From positions 1-39,208 of the forward strand of contig CAUZFM010000010.1 in assembly GCA_963579235.1 (NCBI GenBank): 39,208 nt of DNA, in the 5' to 3' direction. The stretch's first letter is position 1, and each line of letters starts with the position of its first letter. The notes below the pieces were generated by a model. The model searched no databases, was not told the origin of the DNA, and was given only the letters and a program-made list of their open reading frames with translations. This DNA is from UBA1149 sp963579235. Its GTDB lineage: Bacteria; Desulfobacterota; Binatia; UBA1149. Positions 1-7,988 of the stretch are shown here, piece after piece. Made by a program: the position numbers and the translations under genes.

Positions 1-81
1 ATTTATCTGGATTCGTCGGAGGCGGCCACCCGGTACCACCTGAATATTTTGGCCGGCCACGGAACTGAAGAGGCTGCATCT

Positions 82-612
82 ATGAAGATTCAAAGATTAT
101 TCACCATGACCCCCGCGACAATAATCACCGTGTTGTTAACGGGCTGCGCTGTATCTGACTACCAGTACATCTCCCTGGAGAGTACGCCGGGCATCGTGAT
201 CGAGACACACGAAACTCCCCGGCTAAAAAACCTCTACTTTTCCTCCGAGATGCCCAGCCGTTATTCGCTTGATCGCGACAACTACAAGCTGTCGTTTGAT
301 GCCAACCTGGACAGCTACCTCCCCCGTATATCTGTCGCGGTAAAAGCTCCCAACAAAACGAGCCTGGGGTTGTCCCAGCAAGTGCGGCGAAAAGCACGCA
401 GCAGTCGCGTGAGTCCTTGTGGTTCTTTTGACGCCACCGATACGCTGAGAAGCGAGCTACTCTTCTCCTGGGTTACCTGCCCGGAGTCCGGCGCCGACGA
501 ATGGTACATTTCGTTTGACGTCAGGTCCGAAAACGGGACCCTTATCGCCAGTGAAGACATCGCCTTCGAGCTGAAAACCAACGGCCGATATGTACTGGCA
601 GACCTTCCTTGA
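82..612 (+). CDS. Putative lipoprotein of unknown function
   Basis: A 176-residue protein that I do not recognise. The N-terminus has a short basic stretch, a hydrophobic segment and a lipobox ending LLTGC at residues 18-22, so it should be lipidated on that Cys and anchored in the inner or outer membrane. I chose the ATG at 82 rather than the in-frame TTG at 49 because it puts the lipobox at the right distance and has a purine-rich GAAGAGG just upstream. The frame is open to the left edge of the window. The rest looks like a mostly beta, soluble domain with two further cysteines (in SPCGS and VTCPE) that could form a disulphide. Base composition is lower in GC than the following genes, which may reflect a less constrained or acquired gene. 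It is convergent with the carotenoid oxygenase. Lipoprotein status is fairly sure; no role can be given. Confidence 0.7.
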   Translation: MKIQRLFTMTPATIITVLLTGCAVSDYQYISLESTPGIVIETHETPRLKNLYFSSEMPSRYSLDRDNYKLSFDANLDSYLPRISVAVKAPNKTSLGLSQQVRRKARSSRVSPCGSFDATDTLRSELLFSWVTCPESGADEWYISFDVRSENGTLIASEDIAFELKTNGRYVLADLP

Positions 613-673
613 CGCCTGGTCGCGACTTTCGCCTGACCTTCGACGAAAACGCCCAGGACCTCGCGTCCCGGCT

Positions 674-2035
674 CTACTGGTCGGCAAACCAGTTGCCGTG
701 AAAACCGAAGGGCACGCGCTGGGGCATAGCCACCCGGGCTACCGGCCCGGCCTGCGGCTGCGTGGCGTCGAGTATCACCAGGTCGCTGCCGTCGCGTGAT
801 TTGTCGTAGGCAAAAAACACCAGGTACCCTTCGTCTTCACCCTCGCCGACCGGGGCAAACGTGGCCTCGCCCGGCACCTGTCCCGCCGGCAACTCGTAGG
901 CCGTGTTGTTGCCGGTGTCGAAGTCGATCTTGAGTATTTTTGATAACTCTCCAGGGCCTGTCAGCAGGTCTGGTGAGCTCACGGCGTAACCGTAACGAAC
1001 CCGGCTGCCAACGAGCCTGTCGTCCACGCGTGGGAACTCGGCCGGTTCCTCTACAATCTGGCTCTCCGATACCCGCCCGCCGGCCGGGTCTATCACAAAA
1101 CGATGTGGCACCGCCGAGTCAAAATTGTCGCTGCCCCCCCTCCACAGTTCGGGATAACGGCATACGTCGAGCACGATCGAACCGTCTTCGGCGTCGCGGG
1201 CGTTGAATGAATGAAAGATGTAGCAGGGGGCGATGTCGTACCAGCGGACGGCTGCACCCGGTACGCCGCGAGGCATTACTCCCAGCCTTGCCGGGTAGTC
1301 GTCGCTCCAGTGGTAGGGCAACCCCGCGCCGGGCTGCGGCTGGCCTCCCCCGAGACTGGCCATGGCAGCCTCCAGGTCGAAGACCACCGGCAGGTCCATG
1401 AAGATCACGTTGTTCTCGGTAATGGCGAAGTCGTGGATCATCGTCGGACCGGTGACCTCTATCTCCTGGCTCTGCACCAACCGGCCCTCGGCGTCGACGC
1501 GGTGATATACAAGGTAGGGTGGGAAAAACCCGTAGCCGAAAAAATGCATCTCGCCGGTCACGGGACAGATCTTAGGGTGCGCGGTCATCGCCGTGGTGAG
1601 CTTGCCGTCGAAGTCGTAGGTGCCCACGGTGTCGAGTCCCGGCGTGACCTCGGTCGGAAACGAGCTCTCGACCAGTGCCATGAACTTGCCGGCGTGACGA
1701 ACGATGTTGGTATTGGCCACCGCTATGCTGTGGTCGACCTCGCCCCCCTCGCTTATCATCTGCAGGTTGGGGTCTTGGAGAGCCCGGGTCTGCACCCAGC
1801 GGTTGCGGTACCAGCTGGCCTTGCCCCCCTCCAGGCGCACGCCGTGCAGCATTCCGTCACCGGTGAACCAGTGAGACGACTCACCTGTAGCCGGGTTAGG
1901 CCCGATGCGCATGTACATTCCGTTGAGCTCGGGGGGAACGGCTCCCTCGACAACGAGATCGATGCTGCTGATTTCCTCGGAGACGGGCGCAAAGTTACCG
2001 TCGAGGTGAAAGGGTATTTTGGTAGCGGCTTCCAT
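674..2035 (-). CDS. Carotenoid oxygenase (RPE65/CCD) family protein
   Basis: A 453-residue member of the carotenoid cleavage dioxygenase/RPE65/lignostilbene dioxygenase family, non-haem Fe(II) enzymes that split a C=C bond of carotenoids, apocarotenoids or stilbenes with O2. The four iron-binding histidines are readable: His153 (AHPK), His201 (MIHDF), His275 (IFHSF) and His446 (GFHGN) near the C-terminus. The family N-terminal motifs RIGPNP (43-48) and HWFTGDGMLHG (55-65) are also present. No signal peptide is seen, so it is probably cytosolic. Length is normal. It is divergent from thiol peroxidase across a 117-base gap. No carotenoid biosynthesis gene is nearby, so the substrate is open: an apocarotenoid, or a stilbene/isoeugenol-like aromatic. 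Family assignment is very secure, substrate unknown. Confidence 0.95.
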   Translation of the reverse strand: MEAATKIPFHLDGNFAPVSEEISSIDLVVEGAVPPELNGMYMRIGPNPATGESSHWFTGDGMLHGVRLEGGKASWYRNRWVQTRALQDPNLQMISEGGEVDHSIAVANTNIVRHAGKFMALVESSFPTEVTPGLDTVGTYDFDGKLTTAMTAHPKICPVTGEMHFFGYGFFPPYLVYHRVDAEGRLVQSQEIEVTGPTMIHDFAITENNVIFMDLPVVFDLEAAMASLGGGQPQPGAGLPYHWSDDYPARLGVMPRGVPGAAVRWYDIAPCYIFHSFNARDAEDGSIVLDVCRYPELWRGGSDNFDSAVPHRFVIDPAGGRVSESQIVEEPAEFPRVDDRLVGSRVRYGYAVSSPDLLTGPGELSKILKIDFDTGNNTAYELPAGQVPGEATFAPVGEGEDEGYLVFFAYDKSRDGSDLVILDATQPQAGPVARVAMPQRVPFGFHGNWFADQ

Positions 2036-2080
2036 GGAGGCATTCAGTCACAGCTCGCGGCTTGATGCCACCAATGGTTC

Positions 2081-2099
2081 GTGGATATACAATGTCCAC
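2081..2099. promoter_or_regulatory. Imperfect palindrome between divergent genes, possible operator
   Basis: The 117-base gap between the carotenoid oxygenase and thiol peroxidase starts contains GTGGATATACAATGTCCAC. It has paired arms GTGGA/TCCAC and inner AT/AT symmetry. The size and A/T-rich centre suit binding by a dimeric regulator controlling one or both divergent genes. This is pattern reading only; no regulator gene is adjacent. Confidence 0.25.
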
Positions 2100-2152
2100 A
2101 ATCTAGCGGCGCTTCGCAGCAGCGGGCCGCCGCCCACAGGGAGCATACAGAA

Positions 2153-2653
2153 ATGGCGAGCATCACATTGAAAGGAAACCCCTTTGAACTTTCCGGCACA
2201 CTGCCCGAGACCGGACAGACGGCACCCGATTACAACCTGGCGGCCGGCGACCTGTCGCCCGTTACGCCCGCCACCCACAGCGGCAAGACCAGGATAATCG
2301 TCACCGTGCCCAGCCTCGACACGCCCGTCTGCCAGACCGAAACCCGCGCCTTCAACGAGAAGGCAGCCAGCCTGGCCGACACCGTGGTGCTGATCGTGAG
2401 CTCGGACCTTCCCTTTGCGCAGAAGCGCTTCTGCGAAACCGAGGGACTGGAAAACGTGGTAGCCTGCTCCGATTTGCGCGATCGCGGCTTTGCCGAGCGC
2501 TGGGGCGTGGCCATAAACGAAGGCCCGCTTCAGGGAGTGACCGCGCGGGCGGTGTTCGTCATCGATGCGGACGACAAGCTGGTCTACAGCGAGCTTGTGC
2601 CCGAGATCGCACAGGAGCCCAACTACGACGCGGCCCTGGCCGCTGCTTCCTAA
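2153..2653 (+). CDS. tpx: Thiol peroxidase (atypical 2-Cys peroxiredoxin, Tpx)
   Basis: A 166-residue peroxiredoxin that reduces H2O2 and organic or lipid hydroperoxides using thioredoxin. The peroxidatic Cys60 lies in the motif SLDTPVCQTET and the resolving Cys94 in KRFCETEG, the spacing and context typical of the Tpx family (Cys61/Cys95 in E. coli). It starts at ATG 2153, preceded by AGGGAG at a suitable distance; the longer frame from 2081 adds an unrelated leader. No signal peptide, so cytosolic. Its stop codon overlaps the stop of the convergent downstream gene by three bases, so the two transcripts must overlap. Neighbouring oxygenases and monooxygenases give an obvious source of oxidative load, but that link is inference. 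Confidence 0.96.
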   Translation: MASITLKGNPFELSGTLPETGQTAPDYNLAAGDLSPVTPATHSGKTRIIVTVPSLDTPVCQTETRAFNEKAASLADTVVLIVSSDLPFAQKRFCETEGLENVVACSDLRDRGFAERWGVAINEGPLQGVTARAVFVIDADDKLVYSELVPEIAQEPNYDAALAAAS

Positions 2654-4296
2654 GAGCCTAGTTCGTCGGCGCCAAAAAACTCGGCGCTGTCGAACAACGC
2701 GGGCGTGTCGTGTGTGTTACCCCGCAAGCGACACCTCGCCACTCCGAAGGTCCACCTGAGGTAGACGCCTTCGCCCATTGGGCGCCACAGCGGTACGCGC
2801 GTCACGAGGTCAGCACTTTCCAGGCGCAAGCCGGGATCGGAAATCCGTACCTCGCCGTTGCCCGGCACGACCGTCGCGTCGCCCTGCCCCGGCATGAGCA
2901 CCTGCCCGTCACCCAGCACCATTGCCGGGATACCCTCACGGTCGCAGAAAAAACGGGCGCGTGTGCCATCGCGACCGGCGTCGCGGCCGCGCCCCTGCAC
3001 AATGGCGAACGCGTCCACCGTTAACGCCATCCCTGGCAGCCCCGGCTGGCCGATCAGTTCAACCTCTCCCGCAAGCCGTCCGTGTTCCGGGTCGTAGTCG
3101 CCCGGAGTCCATCGCAGGTCGAGCTCCAGGGTCGACAGTACGGACTCGGCCATGCCCCGCTCCAGGTCCAGGTAGGCAAGGTGCGAGGGGTACAGCACCA
3201 CCGGCGCCCGCAGGCGAAGGCGCGCAAGCCCACCACCCTGCTCACGGTCGAGCTGCAGCCGCGGACAATCGGCCGCGGACAGGTCCGCCGCCGAATCGGA
3301 TGTGAACAGCGCCATGCGGCCGTCGGCCAGCAGCAGGCATACACGCGCGAGCACTGCGCCGCGTCCCGCGGGTTCCACGCCAGCAAAAATCGCGTCGCCC
3401 TCTTCCGACAACAGCGCCATCAAGTTGAGCGGCTGTGCCTCCTGCTGAACCAAAGCGTCTTCGGCCTGCTCGACCTCGGGCAGCCCACGCGGCACCACCT
3501 GCCAACCGGGTCTCGCGCGGGAGGGGCCGGCGGTTCGTGTTTCGATGACCACCGCCGCCCGCCCGGCAACCGAGTCACCACCCGCAGCGTTCGCGCCCTC
3601 GTAGTCAGCCAGCGCCAGCTCGGTTGCGGCGAGAAAGCTTTCACGCCACGGCCCCGGCCACCTCAAGGGCACGGACAGTTCGAGTTGCACGGCGTCCACG
3701 CGATCGGCAGCCGCAAGGCGGGCAATGGCAGCCAGCCGCGCATCGTCGTGACCGTCGTGCCGACCCGAAAACAACTGCAGCACATTGTCGGCGCCCCAGG
3801 CCGGGTAACGCCAGCCCACGGGGGCCCAGATTCGCCGCCCCTGCAGTTCGTCGCGCAGGCGGGAGACCGGCCCTTTCCATGTCGCCGTCGAGGCGGTTGG
3901 CCACCTACCCGACAGTCGTCCGTCCTGTTCCCGCAAGCCAAGGCCCAGGTCGCAGGCCGGCTGCACGACGTTCCATCCATGCACGAACAGCAACAACGGC
4001 CGACCGTCCGCGGCCACCTGCACGGCGCCGGCTATGGCCCGCTCGAGTTCTTCAACGAAGCTGGTGTAACGGTCGAGCTCACTTACGCGGTTGAGGTCAA
4101 CAACGTTGCGATCAAGGCTATCGTTGATCACCGCCCAGGCATCAAGTCGCTCGGCGAGCTCCAGTGCCAGCTCGGCGGTGTAGAGATCGTTCATGCCGTC
4201 GTCGCGTCGAACGGCGCGCTCGCGGCGGCCACCGTGCGGGGCTACTATCACTAGCGGCCGGCTGCCCCGCTGCAGTTGCAGGGCGGGTTCACTCAC
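2650..4296 (-). CDS. N-formylglutamate amidohydrolase-like protein with an unassigned C-terminal half
   Basis: A 548-residue protein. The first 110 residues carry motifs like those of N-formylglutamate amidohydrolase/HutG-type zinc hydrolases: VIVAPHGG with His21, ND at 36-37, the stretch DRNVVDLNR at 62-70, and LLLFVHGWN with His106. This suggests a metal-dependent amidase or carboxypeptidase-like fold. The remaining ~430 residues show no motif I know; parts look like beta-rich domains (LRLRAPVVLYPSHLAYLDLE and similar). No signal peptide is seen. Start: GTG at 4296, overlapping the MFS transporter stop as GTGA; the frame extends further upstream but would then lie inside the transporter gene. 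Coupling to the transporter suggests its substrate may be imported or exported by it. No histidine-degradation genes are near, so a Hut role is unlikely. The fold call is moderate, the function unknown. Confidence 0.7.
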   Translation of the reverse strand: MSEPALQLQRGSRPLVIVAPHGGRRERAVRRDDGMNDLYTAELALELAERLDAWAVINDSLDRNVVDLNRVSELDRYTSFVEELERAIAGAVQVAADGRPLLLFVHGWNVVQPACDLGLGLREQDGRLSGRWPTASTATWKGPVSRLRDELQGRRIWAPVGWRYPAWGADNVLQLFSGRHDGHDDARLAAIARLAAADRVDAVQLELSVPLRWPGPWRESFLAATELALADYEGANAAGGDSVAGRAAVVIETRTAGPSRARPGWQVVPRGLPEVEQAEDALVQQEAQPLNLMALLSEEGDAIFAGVEPAGRGAVLARVCLLLADGRMALFTSDSAADLSAADCPRLQLDREQGGGLARLRLRAPVVLYPSHLAYLDLERGMAESVLSTLELDLRWTPGDYDPEHGRLAGEVELIGQPGLPGMALTVDAFAIVQGRGRDAGRDGTRARFFCDREGIPAMVLGDGQVLMPGQGDATVVPGNGEVRISDPGLRLESADLVTRVPLWRPMGEGVYLRWTFGVARCRLRGNTHDTPALFDSAEFFGADELGS

Positions 4297-5498
4297 GCGC
4301 GGGTCGCGCGTAGCATAGCCAGGCCCACGGGTATCGCGGACACCATCAAGACCAGGGATACCGAAATGCCCGTCTGCAGACTGCCGGTGGCATCTGACAC
4401 TGCCCCTACCAGCCACGGGCCAACGCCATTACCAATCCCGCCGACGAAAAATACGTTCAGGGCAAACGCCAACCCCAGCCGTTCGGCGGGCACGAGCCTG
4501 GCCACCAGCGCTACCAGCGGCGGAAAGAATCCCAGCATCGGAATAGGCACCAACAGGGCCACTCCTACCCTCATCCACTGCCACGGAGTCCACAGGACAA
4601 CGGCCAGCATGGCGGCCATTACCACCAGTCCCCCGACAACCACAGCTCCCTCAACACCACGTTTGCGGATCGCAGGGTTATCGGCCAGCGCGCCACCGCC
4701 ATAACCCCCCAGCAAGCCGCCCAATATCATCGCAACCCCGAATATATAGCCGAGTTCGGTGATCGTCATGTCACCAGTCTCCAGGAACCACGCGGCCGCC
4801 CAGATCGAGTAGCCCATCAGACCCGATACACCCAGAACGCTGGTCAGCCACACCAACTGCAGCCTTCTATCGGCGAGCAACCTGCCGATAGCCGCCCCGA
4901 GTTTTTTGCCATCCGCGTTTGCAGGACCGCGCGGGGGGTCTCCTATCATCAACACCAGCGGCGCCACGAATAAGCCCACCCCACCGTATAAGAAGAACAC
5001 GCTGCGCCAACCAAACTGCTCTGCCAGCAAACCACCGGCGGCAATGCCGAGCGCGCTTCCAACGGTGGCCCCGGCACCGAATATGCCCACCGCCCGTCCT
5101 CTCCTGTGTTGGGGGAATGTGGTAGCTATCAGTGAAATCGCGCAGGGGTAGAGGCTGGCCTCGCCAAGCCCGGTAAAAAATCTCGCCCAGAACATCGACT
5201 TGAAGTCTACCGCCAGTCCGCTGGCAGCCGTTGCCAGCGACCATAAGACCAGCCCGAGTGCTATCAGGCGAGTGCGAGAGCGGCTGTCGGCTGCGTGACC
5301 AAAAACGAAGGCCGCCACCGCGTACACACCCGAGAACGCAACGCCCGACAGCACTCCCATGGCCGTGTCACTCAGGGAGAGGTCGACCTTTATAAGAGGC
5401 AGCAGGATGCCCATCACCGCCCGGTCGGCCTGGTTGACCATGTTGGCGGCGATCAGTGCCCCCATGACAAAAAGTATTCTGCGATTAGATTTTAACAA
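4293..5498 (-). CDS. MFS transporter (spinster/organic-anion type)
   Basis: A 401-residue major facilitator with about 12 predicted membrane segments and the family motif after TM2 (GHAADSRSRTRLIALG, about residues 67-82). The early NQADRAVMGILLPLIK segment resembles spinster-like and aromatic-acid/organic-anion symporters. The start is a TTG at 5498; AGGA at 5508-5511 lies 9 bases upstream, and no ATG gives a better fit (the next is residue 12, inside TM1). It follows the BadI-like crotonase by 23 bases and overlaps the next gene by four bases (GTGA), so it belongs to one minus-strand operon. Substrate is unknown; uptake of an organic acid processed by the crotonase is plausible but unproven. 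Confidence 0.88.
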   Translation of the reverse strand: MLKSNRRILFVMGALIAANMVNQADRAVMGILLPLIKVDLSLSDTAMGVLSGVAFSGVYAVAAFVFGHAADSRSRTRLIALGLVLWSLATAASGLAVDFKSMFWARFFTGLGEASLYPCAISLIATTFPQHRRGRAVGIFGAGATVGSALGIAAGGLLAEQFGWRSVFFLYGGVGLFVAPLVLMIGDPPRGPANADGKKLGAAIGRLLADRRLQLVWLTSVLGVSGLMGYSIWAAAWFLETGDMTITELGYIFGVAMILGGLLGGYGGGALADNPAIRKRGVEGAVVVGGLVVMAAMLAVVLWTPWQWMRVGVALLVPIPMLGFFPPLVALVARLVPAERLGLAFALNVFFVGGIGNGVGPWLVGAVSDATGSLQTGISVSLVLMVSAIPVGLAMLRATRA

Positions 5499-5507
5499 GG
5501 CAGGGAA

Positions 5508-5511
5508 TCCT
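5508..5511 (-). promoter_or_regulatory. Ribosome-binding site deciding the TTG start of the MFS gene
   Basis: AGGA on the minus strand, 9 bases before TTG 5498. It is the only purine-rich motif near the beginning of the transporter frame and supports the rare TTG start. Confidence 0.4.
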
Positions 5512-5521
5512 ATGAGTTGCG

Positions 5522-6313
5522 TCAGCGGCCAAAACGCGAGCGGTCGGGGCGACGCTTTTCTTTGAACGCCGCGCCCAGTTCGCGCGACTCTTCGCTCGCG
5601 TAGTAGTATGGCGTAAGCATGTCCAAAGCCACTCGTGACAGGCCGGACGCACCCGCGTGGCGGGCGTGAAACGAGGCCTTGAGCGCGGCCAGCGCCTGGC
5701 TGCCGCGGTCGGCCAACTCATCACACAAGCCGTTGACGTGATCGCGCAACACCGCGGGCTCGATCACTTCGTTGACCAGCCCCATCGCCAGCGCTTCTTC
5801 AGCCGTGTACTTGCGGTTGAGCAGCCATAGCTCCTTGGCCTTCTTGCGACCGATAGCCTCTTCCAGGTACCAGGTGCCGTAGCCGGCGTCGAAGCTGCCC
5901 ATCATCGGGCCCACCTGCCTGAAAGTCGCCGCCGACGAAGCTATCGTAAGGTCGCACATCAGTGCCAGGACATTGCCGCCACCCACCGCGAAACCGTTGA
6001 CCATGGCGATCACCGGCTTGGGCAACTTGTCGATGAGGTCGTAGAGATCTACCACCGGAAACACGGTGGAGTAGTCGAAGCCCTCCACGTCCTCGTGGTC
6101 GGCGTGGTCGCCACCGAGGCAGAAGAATCGATCACCTGCACCGGTGAGCACCACGCTGCGGCAGTCGCGGTCGCGGCGCGCAGACTGCAGCGCGTCGCAG
6201 AGTTCGTCAAGCGTACGCGAGCGAAAAGCGTTGCCCGCCTGCTCACGGTTGATGGTCAGCCAGAGCGAACCGTTGTCGGGGTTACGCTCGCAGAGAATAT
6301 CCTCGTAATCCAT
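5522..6313 (-). CDS. Crotonase-superfamily hydrolase/synthase, BadI/MenB-like
   Basis: A 263-residue crotonase. It closely matches the pattern of 2-ketocyclohexanecarboxyl-CoA hydrolase (BadI) and the related dihydroxynaphthoyl-CoA synthase (MenB). It has GDRFFCLGGDHADH in the oxyanion region, VNGFAVGGGNVLALMCDLTI, and the diagnostic RQVGPMMGSFDAGYGT, where hydratases carry the second catalytic Glu. BadI opens the ring of a 2-oxocyclohexane-carboxyl-CoA in anaerobic benzoate/cyclohexanecarboxylate breakdown; MenB closes a ring in menaquinone synthesis. No men or bad genes flank it, so a ring-opening hydrolase for a cyclic beta-ketoacyl-CoA is my preferred reading. Start is ATG 6313 (MDYEDILCER), 14 bases after the BufC stop; the upstream frame extension lies in bufC. 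Superfamily certain, BadI-like assignment good, substrate unknown. Confidence 0.85.
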   Translation of the reverse strand: MDYEDILCERNPDNGSLWLTINREQAGNAFRSRTLDELCDALQSARRDRDCRSVVLTGAGDRFFCLGGDHADHEDVEGFDYSTVFPVVDLYDLIDKLPKPVIAMVNGFAVGGGNVLALMCDLTIASSAATFRQVGPMMGSFDAGYGTWYLEEAIGRKKAKELWLLNRKYTAEEALAMGLVNEVIEPAVLRDHVNGLCDELADRGSQALAALKASFHARHAGASGLSRVALDMLTPYYYASEESRELGAAFKEKRRPDRSRFGR

Positions 6314-6326
6314 GCCGTCATTTCCA

Positions 6327-7106
6327 TCATGCGCGGACGACTGTGACCAGCGACAGCCCGGTCCAACGCGCAAACATGGCTCCTATGTCATCGCCGCCGG
6401 CCCCGGAGGCGGCCAGCTGCTGCACGGTTTGGCCAAGAGTGGCCCCCGCTCTCATGCTCTCGAGGGCCGCCGCCTCGGCCTCGCCCAGCCGCTCGGTCAC
6501 CACCTTGTAGCCACTGCGATACACCAGCACGCGGTCGGGCCTGCCCACGAGCTCTATGTCAACGCTGTCGCGGTCCTGGTCGCGCGAGTCGCGTATTTCC
6601 TTGATCGGCCAGTCCGAAACAACCAGCGAGGTGGCCGGTTGAAAGTCCAGTCGCAAAGATGCCAGTTGATGCTGCCCAAGGTCTTCGAGTAACGACAAGT
6701 CGGCGGCGGCCAGCCACGCGCCGTGAAAACACTCGAGCACGGCCCACTCCAGGCGCGCGAGATCGGGTACAAAAGGCAGGGCCACGCTGATCTCATCGTC
6801 GGCAAGAAAATCGGCCAGCCCGCGGCCCACGTAGTTCAGGTTGGCCTCGCCGGCAGGCAGGCGGGGCAGGTAACGTTCGACCAACGAGTGGAAAGCCGTG
6901 ACACCCAGCACTTGGGCAAGGGCCGGGTAGGCCTGGGCCAGCGATTCTTCCACGCGAGCCAGGTAGCCTCCGGTGTAAGCCGACACCCGGTGCGACAACC
7001 CGCGCCCCGCGGGCGGGTCGGCCAGGTATTCGAGCAGGCCCGCCTCTTCGCCGGTAAGCACGGCGTTGGCCATGGCCCGTTGCAGCCGGATGACTTCTTC
7101 TTTCAC
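6327..7106 (-). CDS. bufC: BufC/HvfC-like DUF2063 partner protein of the MNIO oxidase
   Basis: A 259-residue protein of the DUF2063 family. These proteins partner DUF692 multinuclear iron oxidases and help present the precursor peptide. The N-terminal domain (about residues 5-100: LQRAMANAVLTGE, then SHRVSAYTGGYLARVEESLAQAYPAL) is helical with the usual Arg/Tyr pattern. The C-terminal half (about 110-255) resembles the winged-helix-like/peptide-recognition part of such partners. It starts with GTG 7106, overlapping the bufB stop by four bases (GTGA), so the two are probably translated together in equal amounts. The longer frame to 7211 would lie in bufB. Gene order bufA-bufB-bufC is the standard bufferin order, which makes the assignment strong although DUF2063 sequences are divergent. 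Confidence 0.9.
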   Translation of the reverse strand: MKEEVIRLQRAMANAVLTGEEAGLLEYLADPPAGRGLSHRVSAYTGGYLARVEESLAQAYPALAQVLGVTAFHSLVERYLPRLPAGEANLNYVGRGLADFLADDEISVALPFVPDLARLEWAVLECFHGAWLAAADLSLLEDLGQHQLASLRLDFQPATSLVVSDWPIKEIRDSRDQDRDSVDIELVGRPDRVLVYRSGYKVVTERLGEAEAAALESMRAGATLGQTVQQLAASGAGGDDIGAMFARWTGLSLVTVVRA

Positions 7107-7969
7107 CCCGCTTTCCCCCGGCCACCGTTTGCCGCCGGGCGCGCGGCCACGGCACGGGCCTTGTCCAGTTCCTCGACCAGCCCCTGCCACGACGGGATGT
7201 CGTCGTCCCACTCAACCATCGTTGGAACCGACGCGGTCATCGACAGCGTGTATTCGTACAGGTCCCAGACATCGTCACTCACGGGCCGGCTGTGGGTGTC
7301 GAACAGGTAGCCGTCCATGTCGGTAAACCCGGCGAGGTGTATCTGTCCCACGCGGTCGGCGGGAATGGTGCGCAGGTATTCGCGCGGGTCAAAGCCGTGG
7401 TTGCATGCACTCACGTACACGTTGTTCACGTCCAGCAGTATTCCACAGTCGGCCGCGCGGGCCAGCTCGGCGAGGAACTCTGCCTCCGGGATGTCCGAGG
7501 CGCGCCATTCAACGTACGTCGACGCGTTCTCGACCAGCACGCGGCGCCCGAGGTAGTCCTGCACGCGCGCGACTCGTTCTACGACGTGGGCAAGTACTTC
7601 CTCGGTGTAAGGGAGCGGGAGCAGGTCAAAGAGATTGCGGCCGTCCACCCTGCTGAAACAGAGGTGGTCGCTCACGATGGCCGGCTCTACCCTGTCGACA
7701 AGGATCTTGAGTCGCTCGAGATAACGCTCGTCTATAGGGTCGGAACCACCGAGCGACATGGCCACGCCGTGCAGGGCCAGCGGGTAATCCCTTCGGACCT
7801 GCTCGAGCACCCACAACGGGCGGCCGTCGGTGTCCAGGTAGTTGTCGGTAAGAGCCTCGAACCACTGCGCACCGGCGGCGCCCGCCAGTACGTCATCGTA
7901 GTGCTCAGCGCGCAGGCCGAGGCCAAATCCCATCTCGGATCCTGCCTGGCCCACGCGCCGATTTTCCAT
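7103..7969 (-). CDS. bufB: BufB, DUF692 multinuclear non-haem iron-dependent oxidase (MNIO)
   Basis: A 288-residue DUF692 enzyme of the TIM-barrel MNIO family, which uses a multi-iron centre and O2 to modify cysteines of a precursor peptide (in bufferins, into thiooxazole-type heterocycles). Likely iron ligands and active-site residues are visible: His67 (LALHG), Asp101-His102 (SDHLCF), Glu147-Asn148 (VENAS), Asp180 and Asn182-183 (LLDVNN), His191, His211 (IHLAG), Asp224/His226 (DTH) and Glu253 (VEWDDD). The precursor peptide gene lies 19 bases upstream and the DUF2063 partner overlaps downstream. The start may instead be ATG 7933 (MGFGLGLRAEHY), which has AGGA six bases before it; ATG 7969 has a weaker site. 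Acts in the cytosol before the peptide is exported. Assignment is firm. Confidence 0.96.
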   Translation of the reverse strand: MENRRVGQAGSEMGFGLGLRAEHYDDVLAGAAGAQWFEALTDNYLDTDGRPLWVLEQVRRDYPLALHGVAMSLGGSDPIDERYLERLKILVDRVEPAIVSDHLCFSRVDGRNLFDLLPLPYTEEVLAHVVERVARVQDYLGRRVLVENASTYVEWRASDIPEAEFLAELARAADCGILLDVNNVYVSACNHGFDPREYLRTIPADRVGQIHLAGFTDMDGYLFDTHSRPVSDDVWDLYEYTLSMTASVPTMVEWDDDIPSWQGLVEELDKARAVAARPAANGGRGKAG

Positions 7970-7988
7970 TATCCCGGGCGGGCCGGGA

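Noticed and set aside
1..81. Possible tail of an upstream gene ending near position 70
   Set aside because: A plus-strand frame stops there, but only about 22 codons are visible and none is recognisable.
3082..4254. 390-residue plus-strand open frame
   Set aside because: Shadow of the N-formylglutamate-amidohydrolase-like gene, whose GTGA coupling and HutG-like motifs support the minus strand.
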